The notes beneath the pieces are model-generated. The model saw only the letters and a program-made list of their open reading frames with translations, did no database searches and had not been told where the DNA came from. A program made the position numbers and the translations under genes. From NCBI RefSeq assembly GCF_963676735.1, contig NZ_OY781464.1, forward strand, positions 343,001-407,000: 64,000 bases of DNA, in the 5' to 3' direction. Positions within the stretch are counted from its first letter, which is position 1. Each line of letters starts with the position of its first letter. This stretch comes from an uncultured Draconibacterium sp. (lineage in GTDB: Bacteria; Bacteroidota; Bacteroidia; Bacteroidales; Prolixibacteraceae). Shown here piece after piece: positions 43,688 through 53,204 of the stretch.

Positions 43688-44260
43688 TTGCGAAAGATTT
43701 TGGAAGACCTGAAAAAAATAATAAAAGATTGTGCTTCGGGGAAACAGCGTGCACAAGAACAACTATACCAAATGTTTGCGCCTAAAATGTTTGGAGTATG
43801 CTTGCGCTATGCTAAGGACAACACCGAAGCAGAAGATAATTTGCAGGAAGGATTTATTAAGGTGTTTCAATATATTGATCGGTTTAGGCACGAAGGTTCA
43901 TTGGAAGGTTGGATACGAAGAATAATGGTAAATGTATCACTCGAAAAATTCAGGAAACAGCATTTAATGCATCCTGTTGAGGATATTAGCAAGTTCGAGA
44001 GCCAGTACATTTCAGACGATATACTTGCCGCAATATCGGCCAAGGAGTTGATCGCTCTGATACAGGAATTGCCTCCGCGTTACCGTATGGTTTTTAACCT
44101 TTTTGTAATAGATGGGATGAATCATCAGGAGATTAGTGATGAAATGAAAATAACGGTGGGAACATCGAAGTCGAACCTGGCAAGGGCCAGAGATATTTTG
44201 AAACGTAGAGTGAAAGAACTGTACGGAGATATTGAAACAAGTAATTACACTGCCGGATGA
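43688..44260 (+). CDS. ECF-type RNA polymerase sigma factor
   Basis: Sigma factor of about 186-190 residues. Sigma-2 has MFAPKMFGVCLRYAKDNTEA, EDNLQEGFIKVFQYI and LEGWIRRIMVNVSLEKF. Sigma-4 has LPPRYRMVFNLFVIDGMNHQEIS and TVGTSKSNLARAR. There is no ATG in the expected place: the frame can open at TTG 43688 or TTG 43700. The promoter box makes 43700 (LEDLKKIIKD) at least as likely, since 43688 would be near leaderless. The stop overlaps the next gene as ATGA, tying it to a probable anti-sigma partner. Confidence 0.9.
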   Translation: MRKILEDLKKIIKDCASGKQRAQEQLYQMFAPKMFGVCLRYAKDNTEAEDNLQEGFIKVFQYIDRFRHEGSLEGWIRRIMVNVSLEKFRKQHLMHPVEDISKFESQYISDDILAAISAKELIALIQELPPRYRMVFNLFVIDGMNHQEISDEMKITVGTSKSNLARARDILKRRVKELYGDIETSNYTAG

Positions 44261-45678
44261 GCAAGAGACTAAATATTGACGATTCGATTAAAGAAAAATT
44301 GGACGGCTTTTCTGCTGCTCCGCCACCACATGTTTGGGCCAATATTCAAACAAATATGGCTGCCCGGCGCAAAAAACGTCGTTTAGCTTATGTCGGTTGG
44401 ATATCGGCAGCAGCAGTGGTGGTGCTGGCATTCATTGCCGGGTGGTATTTTAGCGGGCAAAATACTATCGTGCAACCAGTGTTGGTTGAGCAGCAACAAG
44501 CTACAGCTAAGTCAAATGCCGGTTTGTCAGCCGCTCAGGATGCCGAAATTGAAGGAAAAGCCGAAACGTCAGCAGGTATTTCTAAACTTATTGCAAATTC
44601 AAATACCGAGCCCATAACTGCAGTAATTATTTCTGAGAACTCAACGGTAGAGCAACCCGGGCGTGATGGAGAAATACTGGAAATAGCAGGAGGTGACGAA
44701 AAATTAGGGGAGCACTACAGTTTGTTGCAAAGTATTGATGCATTTTTAGCTAAAAATATGCCCGATCTTAGGTTGCAACAGGTACAGAACAAACCTGTTG
44801 AGCCTTATTTAACAGCGGCTGATGAAGTGTTAATAGCATCGAATATAAAAACATTTGAAACGGTAAAAAACAAAGAGAATGGATGGATTGTTGGCGCACA
44901 CGTATCGCCCGGCTATTCATCGCACTCAGCACAACATAAGGATACTTACTCACAGAATATGACCTACCAAAGCGATAACGGTGGAGGAAATGTGGGAGGA
45001 GGAATATCGGTGCAGTATAAAACCAGTAAGCGCTTACGTGTTGAAAGCGGTGTTTACTACGCTAAAGATGGACAGAAAGCAAAAAATTCGTTTAATTTAT
45101 TTGCGTTTAAAAATGATGCTGATTATATGACCTCACCAGAGTTTTCGTATGATGATGCACAGCCCGCTTTTTCAAATGTTGTTACCGCAGGAAGCGAAGG
45201 AATTGCCATGAACAGTACTGCCGGAGTAATAAAAATGCAAGCTACCCCACAAGGGGCGCAAATTGCTGCTAATTTAGAAACAGACAAGGCCCGGGCTGAT
45301 AATGTATTGTATGCCGATGGCGAGTTTTCGCAGGTTTTTGAATTTGTGGAAATTCCGTTGTATTTACGTTATAGCATTTTGGATAAGCGCCTGGGCATTG
45401 AATTGCTTGGTGGGGTAAATGCCGGATTTGTGATTGGAAACAACGCTTATCTTGATAATAACTATGGTGTGCAAAACATTGGTAGCACTGCAGATATTTC
45501 AACGCTGAATTTCTCCGGAACATTAGGTGTAGGTGTAAACTATATGCTTGGTAAACATTTCTCGCTGGCACTCGAGCCGCGCATAAATTATTACTTAAAC
45601 TCAATCAATACCAATCCCGATGTTAATTACCGGCCCTATCGTTTAGGTGTTTATACCGGAGTTTATTACGAGTTTTAA
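44257..45678 (+). CDS. Anti-sigma-like protein fused to outer-membrane beta-barrel
   Basis: 473 residues. A cytoplasmic-looking N terminus (1-42, DDSIKEKLDGFSAAPPPHVWANIQ) precedes one transmembrane helix (about 43-67), a low-complexity periplasmic linker (about 70-195) and a C-terminal PorT-like beta-barrel (about 205-473: WIVGAHVSPGYSS, GGGISVQYKTSKRLRVESGVYY, FVEIPLYLRYSI, LGVGVNYMLGKHFSLALEPR). It starts inside the sigma stop codon (ATGA). The order suggests the N terminus holds the sigma factor while the barrel contacts the outer membrane. Both halves in one chain would span the envelope, which is unusual. Function inferred from context. Confidence 0.78.
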   Translation: MSKRLNIDDSIKEKLDGFSAAPPPHVWANIQTNMAARRKKRRLAYVGWISAAAVVVLAFIAGWYFSGQNTIVQPVLVEQQQATAKSNAGLSAAQDAEIEGKAETSAGISKLIANSNTEPITAVIISENSTVEQPGRDGEILEIAGGDEKLGEHYSLLQSIDAFLAKNMPDLRLQQVQNKPVEPYLTAADEVLIASNIKTFETVKNKENGWIVGAHVSPGYSSHSAQHKDTYSQNMTYQSDNGGGNVGGGISVQYKTSKRLRVESGVYYAKDGQKAKNSFNLFAFKNDADYMTSPEFSYDDAQPAFSNVVTAGSEGIAMNSTAGVIKMQATPQGAQIAANLETDKARADNVLYADGEFSQVFEFVEIPLYLRYSILDKRLGIELLGGVNAGFVIGNNAYLDNNYGVQNIGSTADISTLNFSGTLGVGVNYMLGKHFSLALEPRINYYLNSINTNPDVNYRPYRLGVYTGVYYEF

Positions 45679-45691
45679 CGCCATGCCAATG

Positions 45692-46081
45692 CTAAGCTTC
45701 CGGGTCAAGCAGCCATTTTAATGCCGCTTCTTTCGTGGAGAATACTTTAACCCTGAATCCAATTTCTTTATTCACTTCCTGCTCAAACAGCAAAGATGCT
45801 GCGGTAGAAAAAGGATCGTTAATAACAATGCCCTGTTTTTTCCCATTAACAATGTCTACAATATTGCGCATAAAGTCAACAATAAGGCTCACATCGTTAG
45901 GTGTCATTTTAAACCGAGCCTCAGTGTAGTCTGATAAAAGATTATAGCCGCCTGCAGTAAACTCCGGCATTTTTAAAAACTCGTTTACCCAAACATATCC
46001 AATGTCTTTTTCTTCAAGAATTCCGTGATGCTTATAAAAAATAAGCTTACGTAAATGATCGGATGTTACTGAATAATTCAT
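45692..46081 (-). CDS. SpoIIAA-like (STAS-type) small protein
   Basis: 129-residue soluble protein without signal peptide. The C-terminal half shares a clear pattern with the protein at 53205-53615: VNDPFSTAASLLFEQ here against VNTPFETAMGVIFQQ there, and FSTKEAALKWL against FSTDKAALDWL. The fold looks like SpoIIAA/STAS-like proteins, which bind partner kinases or lipids. It is convergent with the anti-sigma/barrel gene, only 14 bases away, and probably has its own promoter. Role unknown; a link to the hybrid kinases is suggested by its homologue's location. Confidence 0.7.
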   Translation of the reverse strand: MNYSVTSDHLRKLIFYKHHGILEEKDIGYVWVNEFLKMPEFTAGGYNLLSDYTEARFKMTPNDVSLIVDFMRNIVDIVNGKKQGIVINDPFSTAASLLFEQEVNKEIGFRVKVFSTKEAALKWLLDPEA

Positions 46082-46545
46082 CGGGTAAATATGTGCTTTG
46101 TTTCTTCTATTTTGTTGTTTTCTGGTTGTGATGTCTTATTAAAGTTAATTAAAAATCATTGATATAAAAAGTGTTGTGTGGTTTTTTGTTTGGTGTTGTA
46201 TGCTCTAGTTATGTACGAAAGAAGATATTGGATAGCGCTATGCGGAAGCAAGTAGGCCTTAAGAGGACATTATTATAAACTAAAGGTCAATAAAAACGAT
46301 AATGAAACAGTTATATACGTTTGCGTTTAAAAACTCGTTCCAACAAGTAAAACTGTAAACCTCATGAGAATGTGAAATTTTAAGTTTTAAAGACTGAATT
46401 CACACAATTACAGCAAAACAACAGTAATTCTTTTATACTTTTGAACCCAATTCAACAGGGCCTAAACGATTCAGCTGGTAATCCATGTGGTGTTCGTTTT
46501 TACACAAATAATAAAATAAAGTACGGAGTCTTTTAATTTTTTTAA
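46082..46545 (+). promoter_or_regulatory. 464-base intergenic region upstream of pta
   Basis: No gene is seen. The pta-side part contains TACTTTTG at 46436-46443, an exact -7 match about 103 bases before the pta ATG, but no -33 TTTG. The rest is AT-rich with no strong hairpin. Confidence 0.4.
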
Positions 46546-48639
46546 ATGAAAACTGGAATTTATATCACAAATACCGAAAGCCAAACAGGAAGATCGCTTG
46601 TTACGCTTGGTGTTTTAAAAGTTTTACTTTCAAAAGTAAGTAAGGTTGGCTACTTCCGACCAATTATTAACGATTATCCAAAAGGTGTTCACGATAATCA
46701 TATCGAAACCATGTTAACGTATTTCAACCTCGATATGGAATACAAAGATGCCTATGGCTTTACCATGTCGCAAGTGGTTAAGTATAAAAATATGGGGCAG
46801 GAGGCACGTTTGATTGACCAGATTATTGACCGTTATAAGAAGCTGGAAGAGCAGTATGATGTGGTGGTGGTTGAAGGCTCTGATTTCGAAAACAAAGGTA
46901 TTTCTTTTGAATTTGATTTGAATGTTGAATTTGCCAAAAACCTTTCGGTTCCTACCATTCTGGTAAGTTCGGCAAAAGATAAGCAGATGGATGAGGCCAT
47001 CTCAAATCTTGATTTGGCTGTAAAATCATTTGCTGAAAAAGATGTGGTTGTGCAATCGGTTGTTATGAACCGGGTGAAAGCCGGAGATTGCGAACAGATG
47101 AAAGCCGAACTAACGAAAGTAATTCCAGAAGGTACGTCAATTGAAATTATTCCGGAAATAAAAAAATTGGGAAGTCCAACCATTAGAGAAATATACGAAG
47201 CCATTGGTGGTACAATTTTATTGGGCGAAAACCTGTTGTGTAAACAAGCCGACCGCTACGACGTGGGAGCTATGCAGTTGCGGAATTACCTTGATCGGGT
47301 GGAAGAAAACAGCCTGATAATTACACCTGGCGACCGCTCTGATATTATTTTGGGAGCTTTACAGGCCAATGCCTCATCAAATTATCCAAACATAGCAGGT
47401 ATTGTGGTTACCGGAGGTATTGCCCCCGAGCCTCAGATACTTAAACTTATTGAAGGTTTGCCAACTATTGTTCCTATTATTTTGGTGGATGATGTAACTT
47501 TCGTTGCTGCCAATAAAATAGCCAATGTAAAACCAAAAATTACACCAGGTATAACACGAAAGCTCGACCTGAGTATTTCTACTTTTGAAAAGTATATTGA
47601 CACTGAATTCCTGATTGATAAATTCAGAAGTTTTAAAACAGATGTGGTTACCCCGCATATGTTTCAGTACAACCTGGTGGCCAAGGCAAAATCGAAAAAA
47701 CAACACATTGTTTTACCCGAAGGAACCGACCCCCGGATTTTACTGGCCGCAACCCGTTTGGTAGATCAGAATGTTGTTGAAGTTACCCTACTCGGAAACA
47801 GAGAAGAGATAATGGCTAAAGCTGCCGAAATTGGTGTGAAGATTAATGGAAACATTAAAATTGTAGACCCTGCAAAATCAGAACATTACGAAGATTACTG
47901 GAGAACCTATCACGAGCTGAGAAAGCACAAGAACATACCCGAAGATATGGCACAGGATGCGCTGGCAGATGTTTCTTACTTCGGAACCATGATGGTTTAT
48001 AAAGGCCATGCCGACGGAATGGTATCGGGTGCAGCCCATACCACAGCGCATACAATTATTCCTGCCTTACAATTTGTAAAAACAAAACCGGGAGTTAAAA
48101 CCGTTTCGTCGGTGTTTTTTATGTGTTTAGACGACCATGTTTCGGTAATGGGCGATTGTGCAGTTAATGTGAGCCCGAATGCCGAGCAACTGGCAGAAAT
48201 TGCTGTTTCGTCAGCCGATTCGGCAAAAGCATTTGGCATCGACCCAAAAGTTGCCATGTTATCGTACTCTTCAGGTACATCCGGTTCGGGAGCAGAAGTA
48301 GATAAAGTACGTGCTGCTACCGAAAAAGCGATTAACATGCGCCCGGAACTAAAAATAGAAGGACCAATACAGTATGATGCTGCCGTTGACCCGAGTGTTG
48401 GTAAAAGCAAATTGCCCGATTCGCAGGTTGCCGGGCAGGCCAATGTTTTGATTTTCCCCGATTTGAATACCGGAAATAATACATACAAAGCAATTCAGCG
48501 CGAAACCGGAGCATTAGCCATTGGTCCAATGTTACAAGGCTTAAATAAACCGGTTAACGATTTAAGCCGTGGTTGCACTGTTGATGATATTTTTAATACA
48601 GTAGTAATTACTGCCATTCAGGCGCAGGAAGGGTTTTAA
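46546..48639 (+). CDS. pta: Phosphate acetyltransferase (long form)
   Basis: Converts acetyl-CoA and phosphate to acetyl phosphate. The 697 residues are the long class. An N-terminal BioD-like P-loop-related domain (1-about 210, YITNTESQTGRSLVTLGVL) and a DRTGG regulatory domain (about 215-340) precede the catalytic domain (about 370-697: HIVLPEGTDPRILLAAT, GHADGMVSGAAHTTAHTI, SYSSGTSGSGAEVDKVRAAT, PVNDLSRGCTVDDI). The long form is often allosterically controlled in other bacteria. ackA follows, separated by 96 bases, in a likely operon for acetate formation with ATP gain. Confidence 0.96.
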   Translation: MKTGIYITNTESQTGRSLVTLGVLKVLLSKVSKVGYFRPIINDYPKGVHDNHIETMLTYFNLDMEYKDAYGFTMSQVVKYKNMGQEARLIDQIIDRYKKLEEQYDVVVVEGSDFENKGISFEFDLNVEFAKNLSVPTILVSSAKDKQMDEAISNLDLAVKSFAEKDVVVQSVVMNRVKAGDCEQMKAELTKVIPEGTSIEIIPEIKKLGSPTIREIYEAIGGTILLGENLLCKQADRYDVGAMQLRNYLDRVEENSLIITPGDRSDIILGALQANASSNYPNIAGIVVTGGIAPEPQILKLIEGLPTIVPIILVDDVTFVAANKIANVKPKITPGITRKLDLSISTFEKYIDTEFLIDKFRSFKTDVVTPHMFQYNLVAKAKSKKQHIVLPEGTDPRILLAATRLVDQNVVEVTLLGNREEIMAKAAEIGVKINGNIKIVDPAKSEHYEDYWRTYHELRKHKNIPEDMAQDALADVSYFGTMMVYKGHADGMVSGAAHTTAHTIIPALQFVKTKPGVKTVSSVFFMCLDDHVSVMGDCAVNVSPNAEQLAEIAVSSADSAKAFGIDPKVAMLSYSSGTSGSGAEVDKVRAATEKAINMRPELKIEGPIQYDAAVDPSVGKSKLPDSQVAGQANVLIFPDLNTGNNTYKAIQRETGALAIGPMLQGLNKPVNDLSRGCTVDDIFNTVVITAIQAQEGF

Positions 48640-48735
48640 AAGCGTAAAATCAACTGATTTACGATAGTGGGCAAGGTGTTGGCAGAACAATTCAACTGCT
48701 TGTTCATTACCAAACTTTTAACGATATATTTTAAA

Positions 48736-49932
48736 ATGAATATTTTAGTAATTAATGCAGGTAGTTCGTCAATTAAATATCAGCTTATTGATATGAATAC
48801 CGAGCTGCCATTATCGAGTGGAATTGTTGAACGCATTGGTCTTGAAATGGGGGTTATTAAACACAAAACCTTTACCAGTGGTGCAGAAGAAAAAACAATT
48901 GAAGAATTTCCGATTCCGGACCATGGTGTTGGTTTAAAACGTGTTTCGGAGTTACTTATGGATGCCGACAAAGGCGTAATTAGTGACCCTTCAGAAATTA
49001 AAGCTGTTGGACACCGCCTTGTACATGGTGGCGAAACTTTTACCCAAACCGTTGTAATTACCGACGAGGTAAAAGCTAAAGTTAAAGAATTGTTTCCGTT
49101 GGCGCCTCTGCATAACCCGGCAAACCTTATCGGCGTTGAGGTAGCAGAGAAAGTATTTCCTAACGCCACGCAGGTTGGTGTTTTTGATACTGCTTTTCAT
49201 CAATCAATACCTGAGAAAGCTTTTCGTTATGCCTTGCCCGAAAAATTTTACAGCGAATTGCGCATTCGTAAATACGGCTTTCATGGAACATCACACAAGT
49301 TTATTTCCGAAAAAGCAATTGAATACCTCGGAAATCCTGATGCAAAAATCATTACTATCCACTTAGGCAATGGTGCATCAATGGCAGCAGTAAAAGGCGG
49401 CGTATGTGTTGATACAACCATGGGAATGGGACCTCTGAGTGGATTAATAATGGGAACCCGATCGGGAGATATCGATCCGGCAATTATTTTTTACCTGGCA
49501 CAGCAAAAAGGGTATTCTGTTGAGGAAATTTCTGATTTGTTAAATAAGGAAAGTGGCATGAAAGGCCTCACCGGTTTAACCGATATGCGCGATGTGGAAA
49601 AACGCCAGCGTGAAGGGGCACCTGATGCTGTTCTTGCATTGGAGATGTATGCCTACCGCGTAAAACATTTTGTAGGAAGTTATGCCGCAGCAATGAACGG
49701 TGTTGATGCTATTGTTTTTACCGCCGGAATTGGAGAAAATGATACTTCTATAAGACGAATGGTGTGCGAAGACATGGATTACCTTGGAATAACCTGGGAT
49801 GAAGAAAAAGACAAAAACCGCGCAGACAGCGTACACGAGATTAACACTGCAGGTGCTAAAACAAAGGTGTTAATTATTCCAACCAACGAGGAGTTGGAAA
49901 TTGCCAAACAATCGTTGGAGCTTGTAAAATAA
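48736..49932 (+). CDS. ackA: Acetate kinase
   Basis: Makes ATP and acetate from acetyl phosphate, or the reverse. 398 residues from ATG 48736 give MNILVINAGSSSIKYQLID, the normal N terminus; a frame extending to 48667 adds 23 unrelated residues. Signatures are HRLVHGGE, FHGTSHKFIS, ITIHLGNGASMAAVKGG, DTTMGMGPLSGLIMGTRSGD, FTAGIGEND and the C-terminal PTNEELEIA. It is linked to pta upstream and followed by a strong bidirectional terminator. Confidence 0.97.
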   Translation: MNILVINAGSSSIKYQLIDMNTELPLSSGIVERIGLEMGVIKHKTFTSGAEEKTIEEFPIPDHGVGLKRVSELLMDADKGVISDPSEIKAVGHRLVHGGETFTQTVVITDEVKAKVKELFPLAPLHNPANLIGVEVAEKVFPNATQVGVFDTAFHQSIPEKAFRYALPEKFYSELRIRKYGFHGTSHKFISEKAIEYLGNPDAKIITIHLGNGASMAAVKGGVCVDTTMGMGPLSGLIMGTRSGDIDPAIIFYLAQQKGYSVEEISDLLNKESGMKGLTGLTDMRDVEKRQREGAPDAVLALEMYAYRVKHFVGSYAAAMNGVDAIVFTAGIGENDTSIRRMVCEDMDYLGITWDEEKDKNRADSVHEINTAGAKTKVLIIPTNEELEIAKQSLELVK

Positions 49933-49954
49933 ACGGCTCATCAAAAAAAAACAG

Positions 49955-49993
49955 AAAGGAAGGCGTGTTTACTAAGCACGCCTTCCTTTTTTT
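49955..49993. terminator. Bidirectional intrinsic terminator
   Basis: Perfect 13-base stem AAAGGAAGGCGTG/CACGCCTTCCTTT with a 9-base loop. T runs follow on the plus strand and, after a short gap, on the minus strand. It separates ackA from the convergent hybrid kinase gene. Confidence 0.9.
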
Positions 49994-50015
49994 TAGCGTG
50001 AGCAAGTTGAAAAGC

Positions 50016-53000
50016 TTACACTAGTTTTTTTATTATTTCTAATAAATCGTCTTTATTAATCGGTTTGGTTATGTAGTCATCACAACCAATTTGTATAGCC
50101 TTTTCGGCATCGCCTGCAAGGGCAAATGCAGTTTGAGCAATAACCGGGATTTTTGGGTTAATTGCTTTAATTTGTTTTGTTGCTTCAAAACCATCTAATA
50201 CGGGCATTTTAATATCCATTAAAACCAAGGCAATACCTGGCGTGCTTTTAAATATCGAAACAGCATCTAAGCCATTTGCCGCGTTAATTACCTTGTAACC
50301 GTTTTTTTCTAAAATTAGTTTTAAGAAATGAAAACTTGTCAGGTCGTCTTCGGCAATTAAAATGGTATTATTTGTTGTTTGAATAAGGTTCTTTTCTTCT
50401 GAAGATTTAGCCATTTCTTTTCTTGTTTCAGTTACTCTTTCTGCCGGTTTTTCTGTGTGCTGGTTATTAACCGTGAAATAAAAGGTGCTGCCTTTGCCGT
50501 ATTCAGATTCAACCCAAATGCTACCACCCAGAATTTCGGTGTAGGCTTTGCAAATAGCAAGTCCGAGACCCGATCCCTCGTAACCACGGGTAATTTCAAT
50601 ATGCCCCTGGGTAAATCGATTAAAAATGGCTTTCAGTTTGTTTTTCTCAATACCTTCGCCTGTATCTTTTACCCAAAATTTTATTGTGTCGTTAAGGGGT
50701 TCACAACCAGCCTCAATTTTTCCGGTATGTGTAAACTTTATTGCATTTTTAATCAGGTTCGATAAAATAGATTCCAGTTTGTTTTTATCGGTATAAATGT
50801 GGGTTTTGTCGCTTATGCACGTTTCATAATTTAAATCGAGGCCTTTTTTATCTGCTTCTGGTTTAAAGAAATGAATTAAATCGCTAAGTATTTCGCGAAA
50901 ATCGAGCCATTGAAAATGAGTAGGGGTATCGCCTGCTTCAATTTTTGAAAACTCGATAATATCGTTAATTGTTGAAAGTAAACGATTGCCGCTTTTTTGC
51001 ACAGTAAGCGAGTAATCCTCTCGTTGTTGGTCGCTTAGGTCAGGTGATTGCAATAACTCGATGAAGCCAATAATTCCATTCATCGGTGTTCTGATTTCGT
51101 GGCTCATATTAGCCAGAAAAGCCGATTTTAAGCGATCAGATTCTTCTGCTTTTTCTTTAGCTTGTTGCAGGGCTTTTTCTGTTTTTTTGATATCAGTCAT
51201 GTCGCGAAATTCAACAACCCGTACCTGTTCTCCATGGTAAGGTATCATGCGGGCTTCCAACCGGGCCGGGTATTTTTCGCCGTTCTTTTTTAAACCTGTT
51301 ACCTGATAGGGTTTTTCATATTCACTCAGAATATTGTTCGTTACTATTTCGCGTGATTCTTCAGCAACAAGAAGCTCAATGCCATTGGCGCCAACAAGTT
51401 GCTCGTAGCTGTAACCCGAAATTCGTGACAAGCCATCGTTACAGTCGAGAATAATACCTTTTTTGTGAATGGCAATTCCTCCAAACGATGCATCGTGCAA
51501 CAGTTTAAAACGAGCTTCATTCTCTTCGGCCTCTTTTTTGGCTTTTATTAGTTCTTTTTCGTAGTGCACACGTTTTGATATATCCCGGTTGTTCCCCCGT
51601 CTGCCCAGGTATTTCCCTTCTTCATCGTACACCGGAATACAAAAATGTTCAATCCAAACAGGATGACCATCTTTGTGAATAATCTTAAAATCACTGGTGT
51701 GTATTGGCTCTCGCGAATGAAGAATTTCTTCATGGTGCTCCTGTATTATTTCACTATCATCAGGATGAACTATTTGGTTCATTAAGTCGGGATTATCGTA
51801 AAATGCACTGGGAGGGTATCCGGTAATTTGCTCGCAGCCATTTGAAATAAATTGGAAATGGTTATCGGCATCTAACCAATATTCCCAGTCTTTGGTATTG
51901 TCGGCCAGTATTTTAAATTTTTGTTCACTGGCTTTTAGCTCATTCTCTGCTTGTGTTCTTGAGGTTATATCATGAAAAACACAGTAGGTTTGTTTGAAAC
52001 TTCCATCGGCTTTGTAGCCAATGGTGCCATTTAAAGCGATGTTGATGTAATGCCCTTTTTTATGTCGCAGTTTAAATGGTATGTTGTTCACATATCCGCG
52101 TTTTAAAAACATCGGAAAATTCAGGTCGTAATGGGCTTTCCAGTCAGGGTGCAGAAAATCGCGATAGTTTTTACCAATTACTTCGTTGCGTTGATAGCCC
52201 AGTGTTGAAAGCCAGGCCGGATTTACATCGTAGAAATTTCCTTTATCGTCTAAACTTTGATAAGGGAGTGGAGCATGCTGGTATAAATTTCTGAATTTTT
52301 CTTCCCTTTTCTTTAAAAGCTCCTTTTCTTCAATTTTTTCTGTGATGTCGTGAAACAATGTGGCAAAGTATCCTGGTTTTATTCTGGTAACAGAGATGTG
52401 AAAATGCTTACCCATTGGTTCAAAATAAACATCAAAGTTAAAAGAGATACCTGTTTTGGCCACATTTGCATATTCATTAAGGTAAGGGGCCGGAGAATGG
52501 TTGTATAGTTTGCTGGCCAGCTGGCCTGCTGCCTCTTCCTGTTTTATGCCCAATATCTTTTCGTAAGCTCGGTTTACTTCCAGTATCAGGTAGTCGCCTG
52601 GACTACCATTATCATCTTCAATTAGTTTATGTATGGCACAGCCTTCCTGCATATTCTCGAATAGAAAGCGAAATTTCTCCTGGTTCTCCCATGAATCTTC
52701 AAAAAGTGGCTTTTTATGTGTTACATCGCGTCCAATGCCCATAATACCTGATAAATTCTGGTTGGTATCGTATAAGGGATAAAAAGTGATCCGGAAATGA
52801 TTTATATTGTTGTTTTTGAGCCTGGCTTCAACCTCTTGTTCCACAGTTTCTCCAGAACTTAATTTCTTAATCATGTGTTTTAGCCAATCTTGCTGAACAT
52901 CAAGAGACAGTAAATCAAAAATATTTTTACCTAAAACCTGTTCTGCCGGGCATTGGAAGAGTAGCTCCGCGCTGGAATTACATGTGGTAATTTTTCCTTG

Positions 53001-53081
53001 CAAACAGGTTGCAATAATTGGCTGATTTATGGAGTTTAACAGGTAATCGGAAGGTACTTTTATAGGTTCCTTTTTTGCCAT
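50016..53081 (-). CDS. Five-PAS hybrid sensor histidine kinase
   Basis: Cytoplasmic hybrid kinase of 1021 residues. Five PAS domains (about 15-122, 135-248, 262-372, 388-503, 525-632), several with PAC signatures such as FHDITSRTQAEN and DISKRVHYEK, precede HisKA (phospho-His661 in LANMSHEIRTPMNG), the ATPase domain (VKDTGEGIEKNK, GSGLGLAICKAYTE) and a C-terminal receiver (phospho-Asp956 in LMDIKMPVLDG). No transmembrane helix is present. Output must go through another protein. It is encoded just downstream of a SpoIIAA-like gene and another hybrid kinase in the same direction. The ATG is at 53081; a plausible promoter was not found. Confidence 0.93.
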   Translation of the reverse strand: MAKKEPIKVPSDYLLNSINQPIIATCLQGKITTCNSSAELLFQCPAEQVLGKNIFDLLSLDVQQDWLKHMIKKLSSGETVEQEVEARLKNNNINHFRITFYPLYDTNQNLSGIMGIGRDVTHKKPLFEDSWENQEKFRFLFENMQEGCAIHKLIEDDNGSPGDYLILEVNRAYEKILGIKQEEAAGQLASKLYNHSPAPYLNEYANVAKTGISFNFDVYFEPMGKHFHISVTRIKPGYFATLFHDITEKIEEKELLKKREEKFRNLYQHAPLPYQSLDDKGNFYDVNPAWLSTLGYQRNEVIGKNYRDFLHPDWKAHYDLNFPMFLKRGYVNNIPFKLRHKKGHYINIALNGTIGYKADGSFKQTYCVFHDITSRTQAENELKASEQKFKILADNTKDWEYWLDADNHFQFISNGCEQITGYPPSAFYDNPDLMNQIVHPDDSEIIQEHHEEILHSREPIHTSDFKIIHKDGHPVWIEHFCIPVYDEEGKYLGRRGNNRDISKRVHYEKELIKAKKEAEENEARFKLLHDASFGGIAIHKKGIILDCNDGLSRISGYSYEQLVGANGIELLVAEESREIVTNNILSEYEKPYQVTGLKKNGEKYPARLEARMIPYHGEQVRVVEFRDMTDIKKTEKALQQAKEKAEESDRLKSAFLANMSHEIRTPMNGIIGFIELLQSPDLSDQQREDYSLTVQKSGNRLLSTINDIIEFSKIEAGDTPTHFQWLDFREILSDLIHFFKPEADKKGLDLNYETCISDKTHIYTDKNKLESILSNLIKNAIKFTHTGKIEAGCEPLNDTIKFWVKDTGEGIEKNKLKAIFNRFTQGHIEITRGYEGSGLGLAICKAYTEILGGSIWVESEYGKGSTFYFTVNNQHTEKPAERVTETRKEMAKSSEEKNLIQTTNNTILIAEDDLTSFHFLKLILEKNGYKVINAANGLDAVSIFKSTPGIALVLMDIKMPVLDGFEATKQIKAINPKIPVIAQTAFALAGDAEKAIQIGCDDYITKPINKDDLLEIIKKLV

Positions 53082-53204
53082 AATTTAGGTTTTAGATATA
53101 AAACTGGTGCCAATTCTTTTACAATGTTTTTCAGTGAATTAGAATTAGTTTATGAAAGTAGCTATTTTAATGATTGTACGGAAATAGAACTCATTATTTG
53201 ATTG

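Noticed and set aside
47997..48488. 163-codon minus-strand frame inside pta
   Set aside because: Antisense to the conserved pta catalytic domain; Ser/Ala-rich composition is the mirror of pta codon usage.
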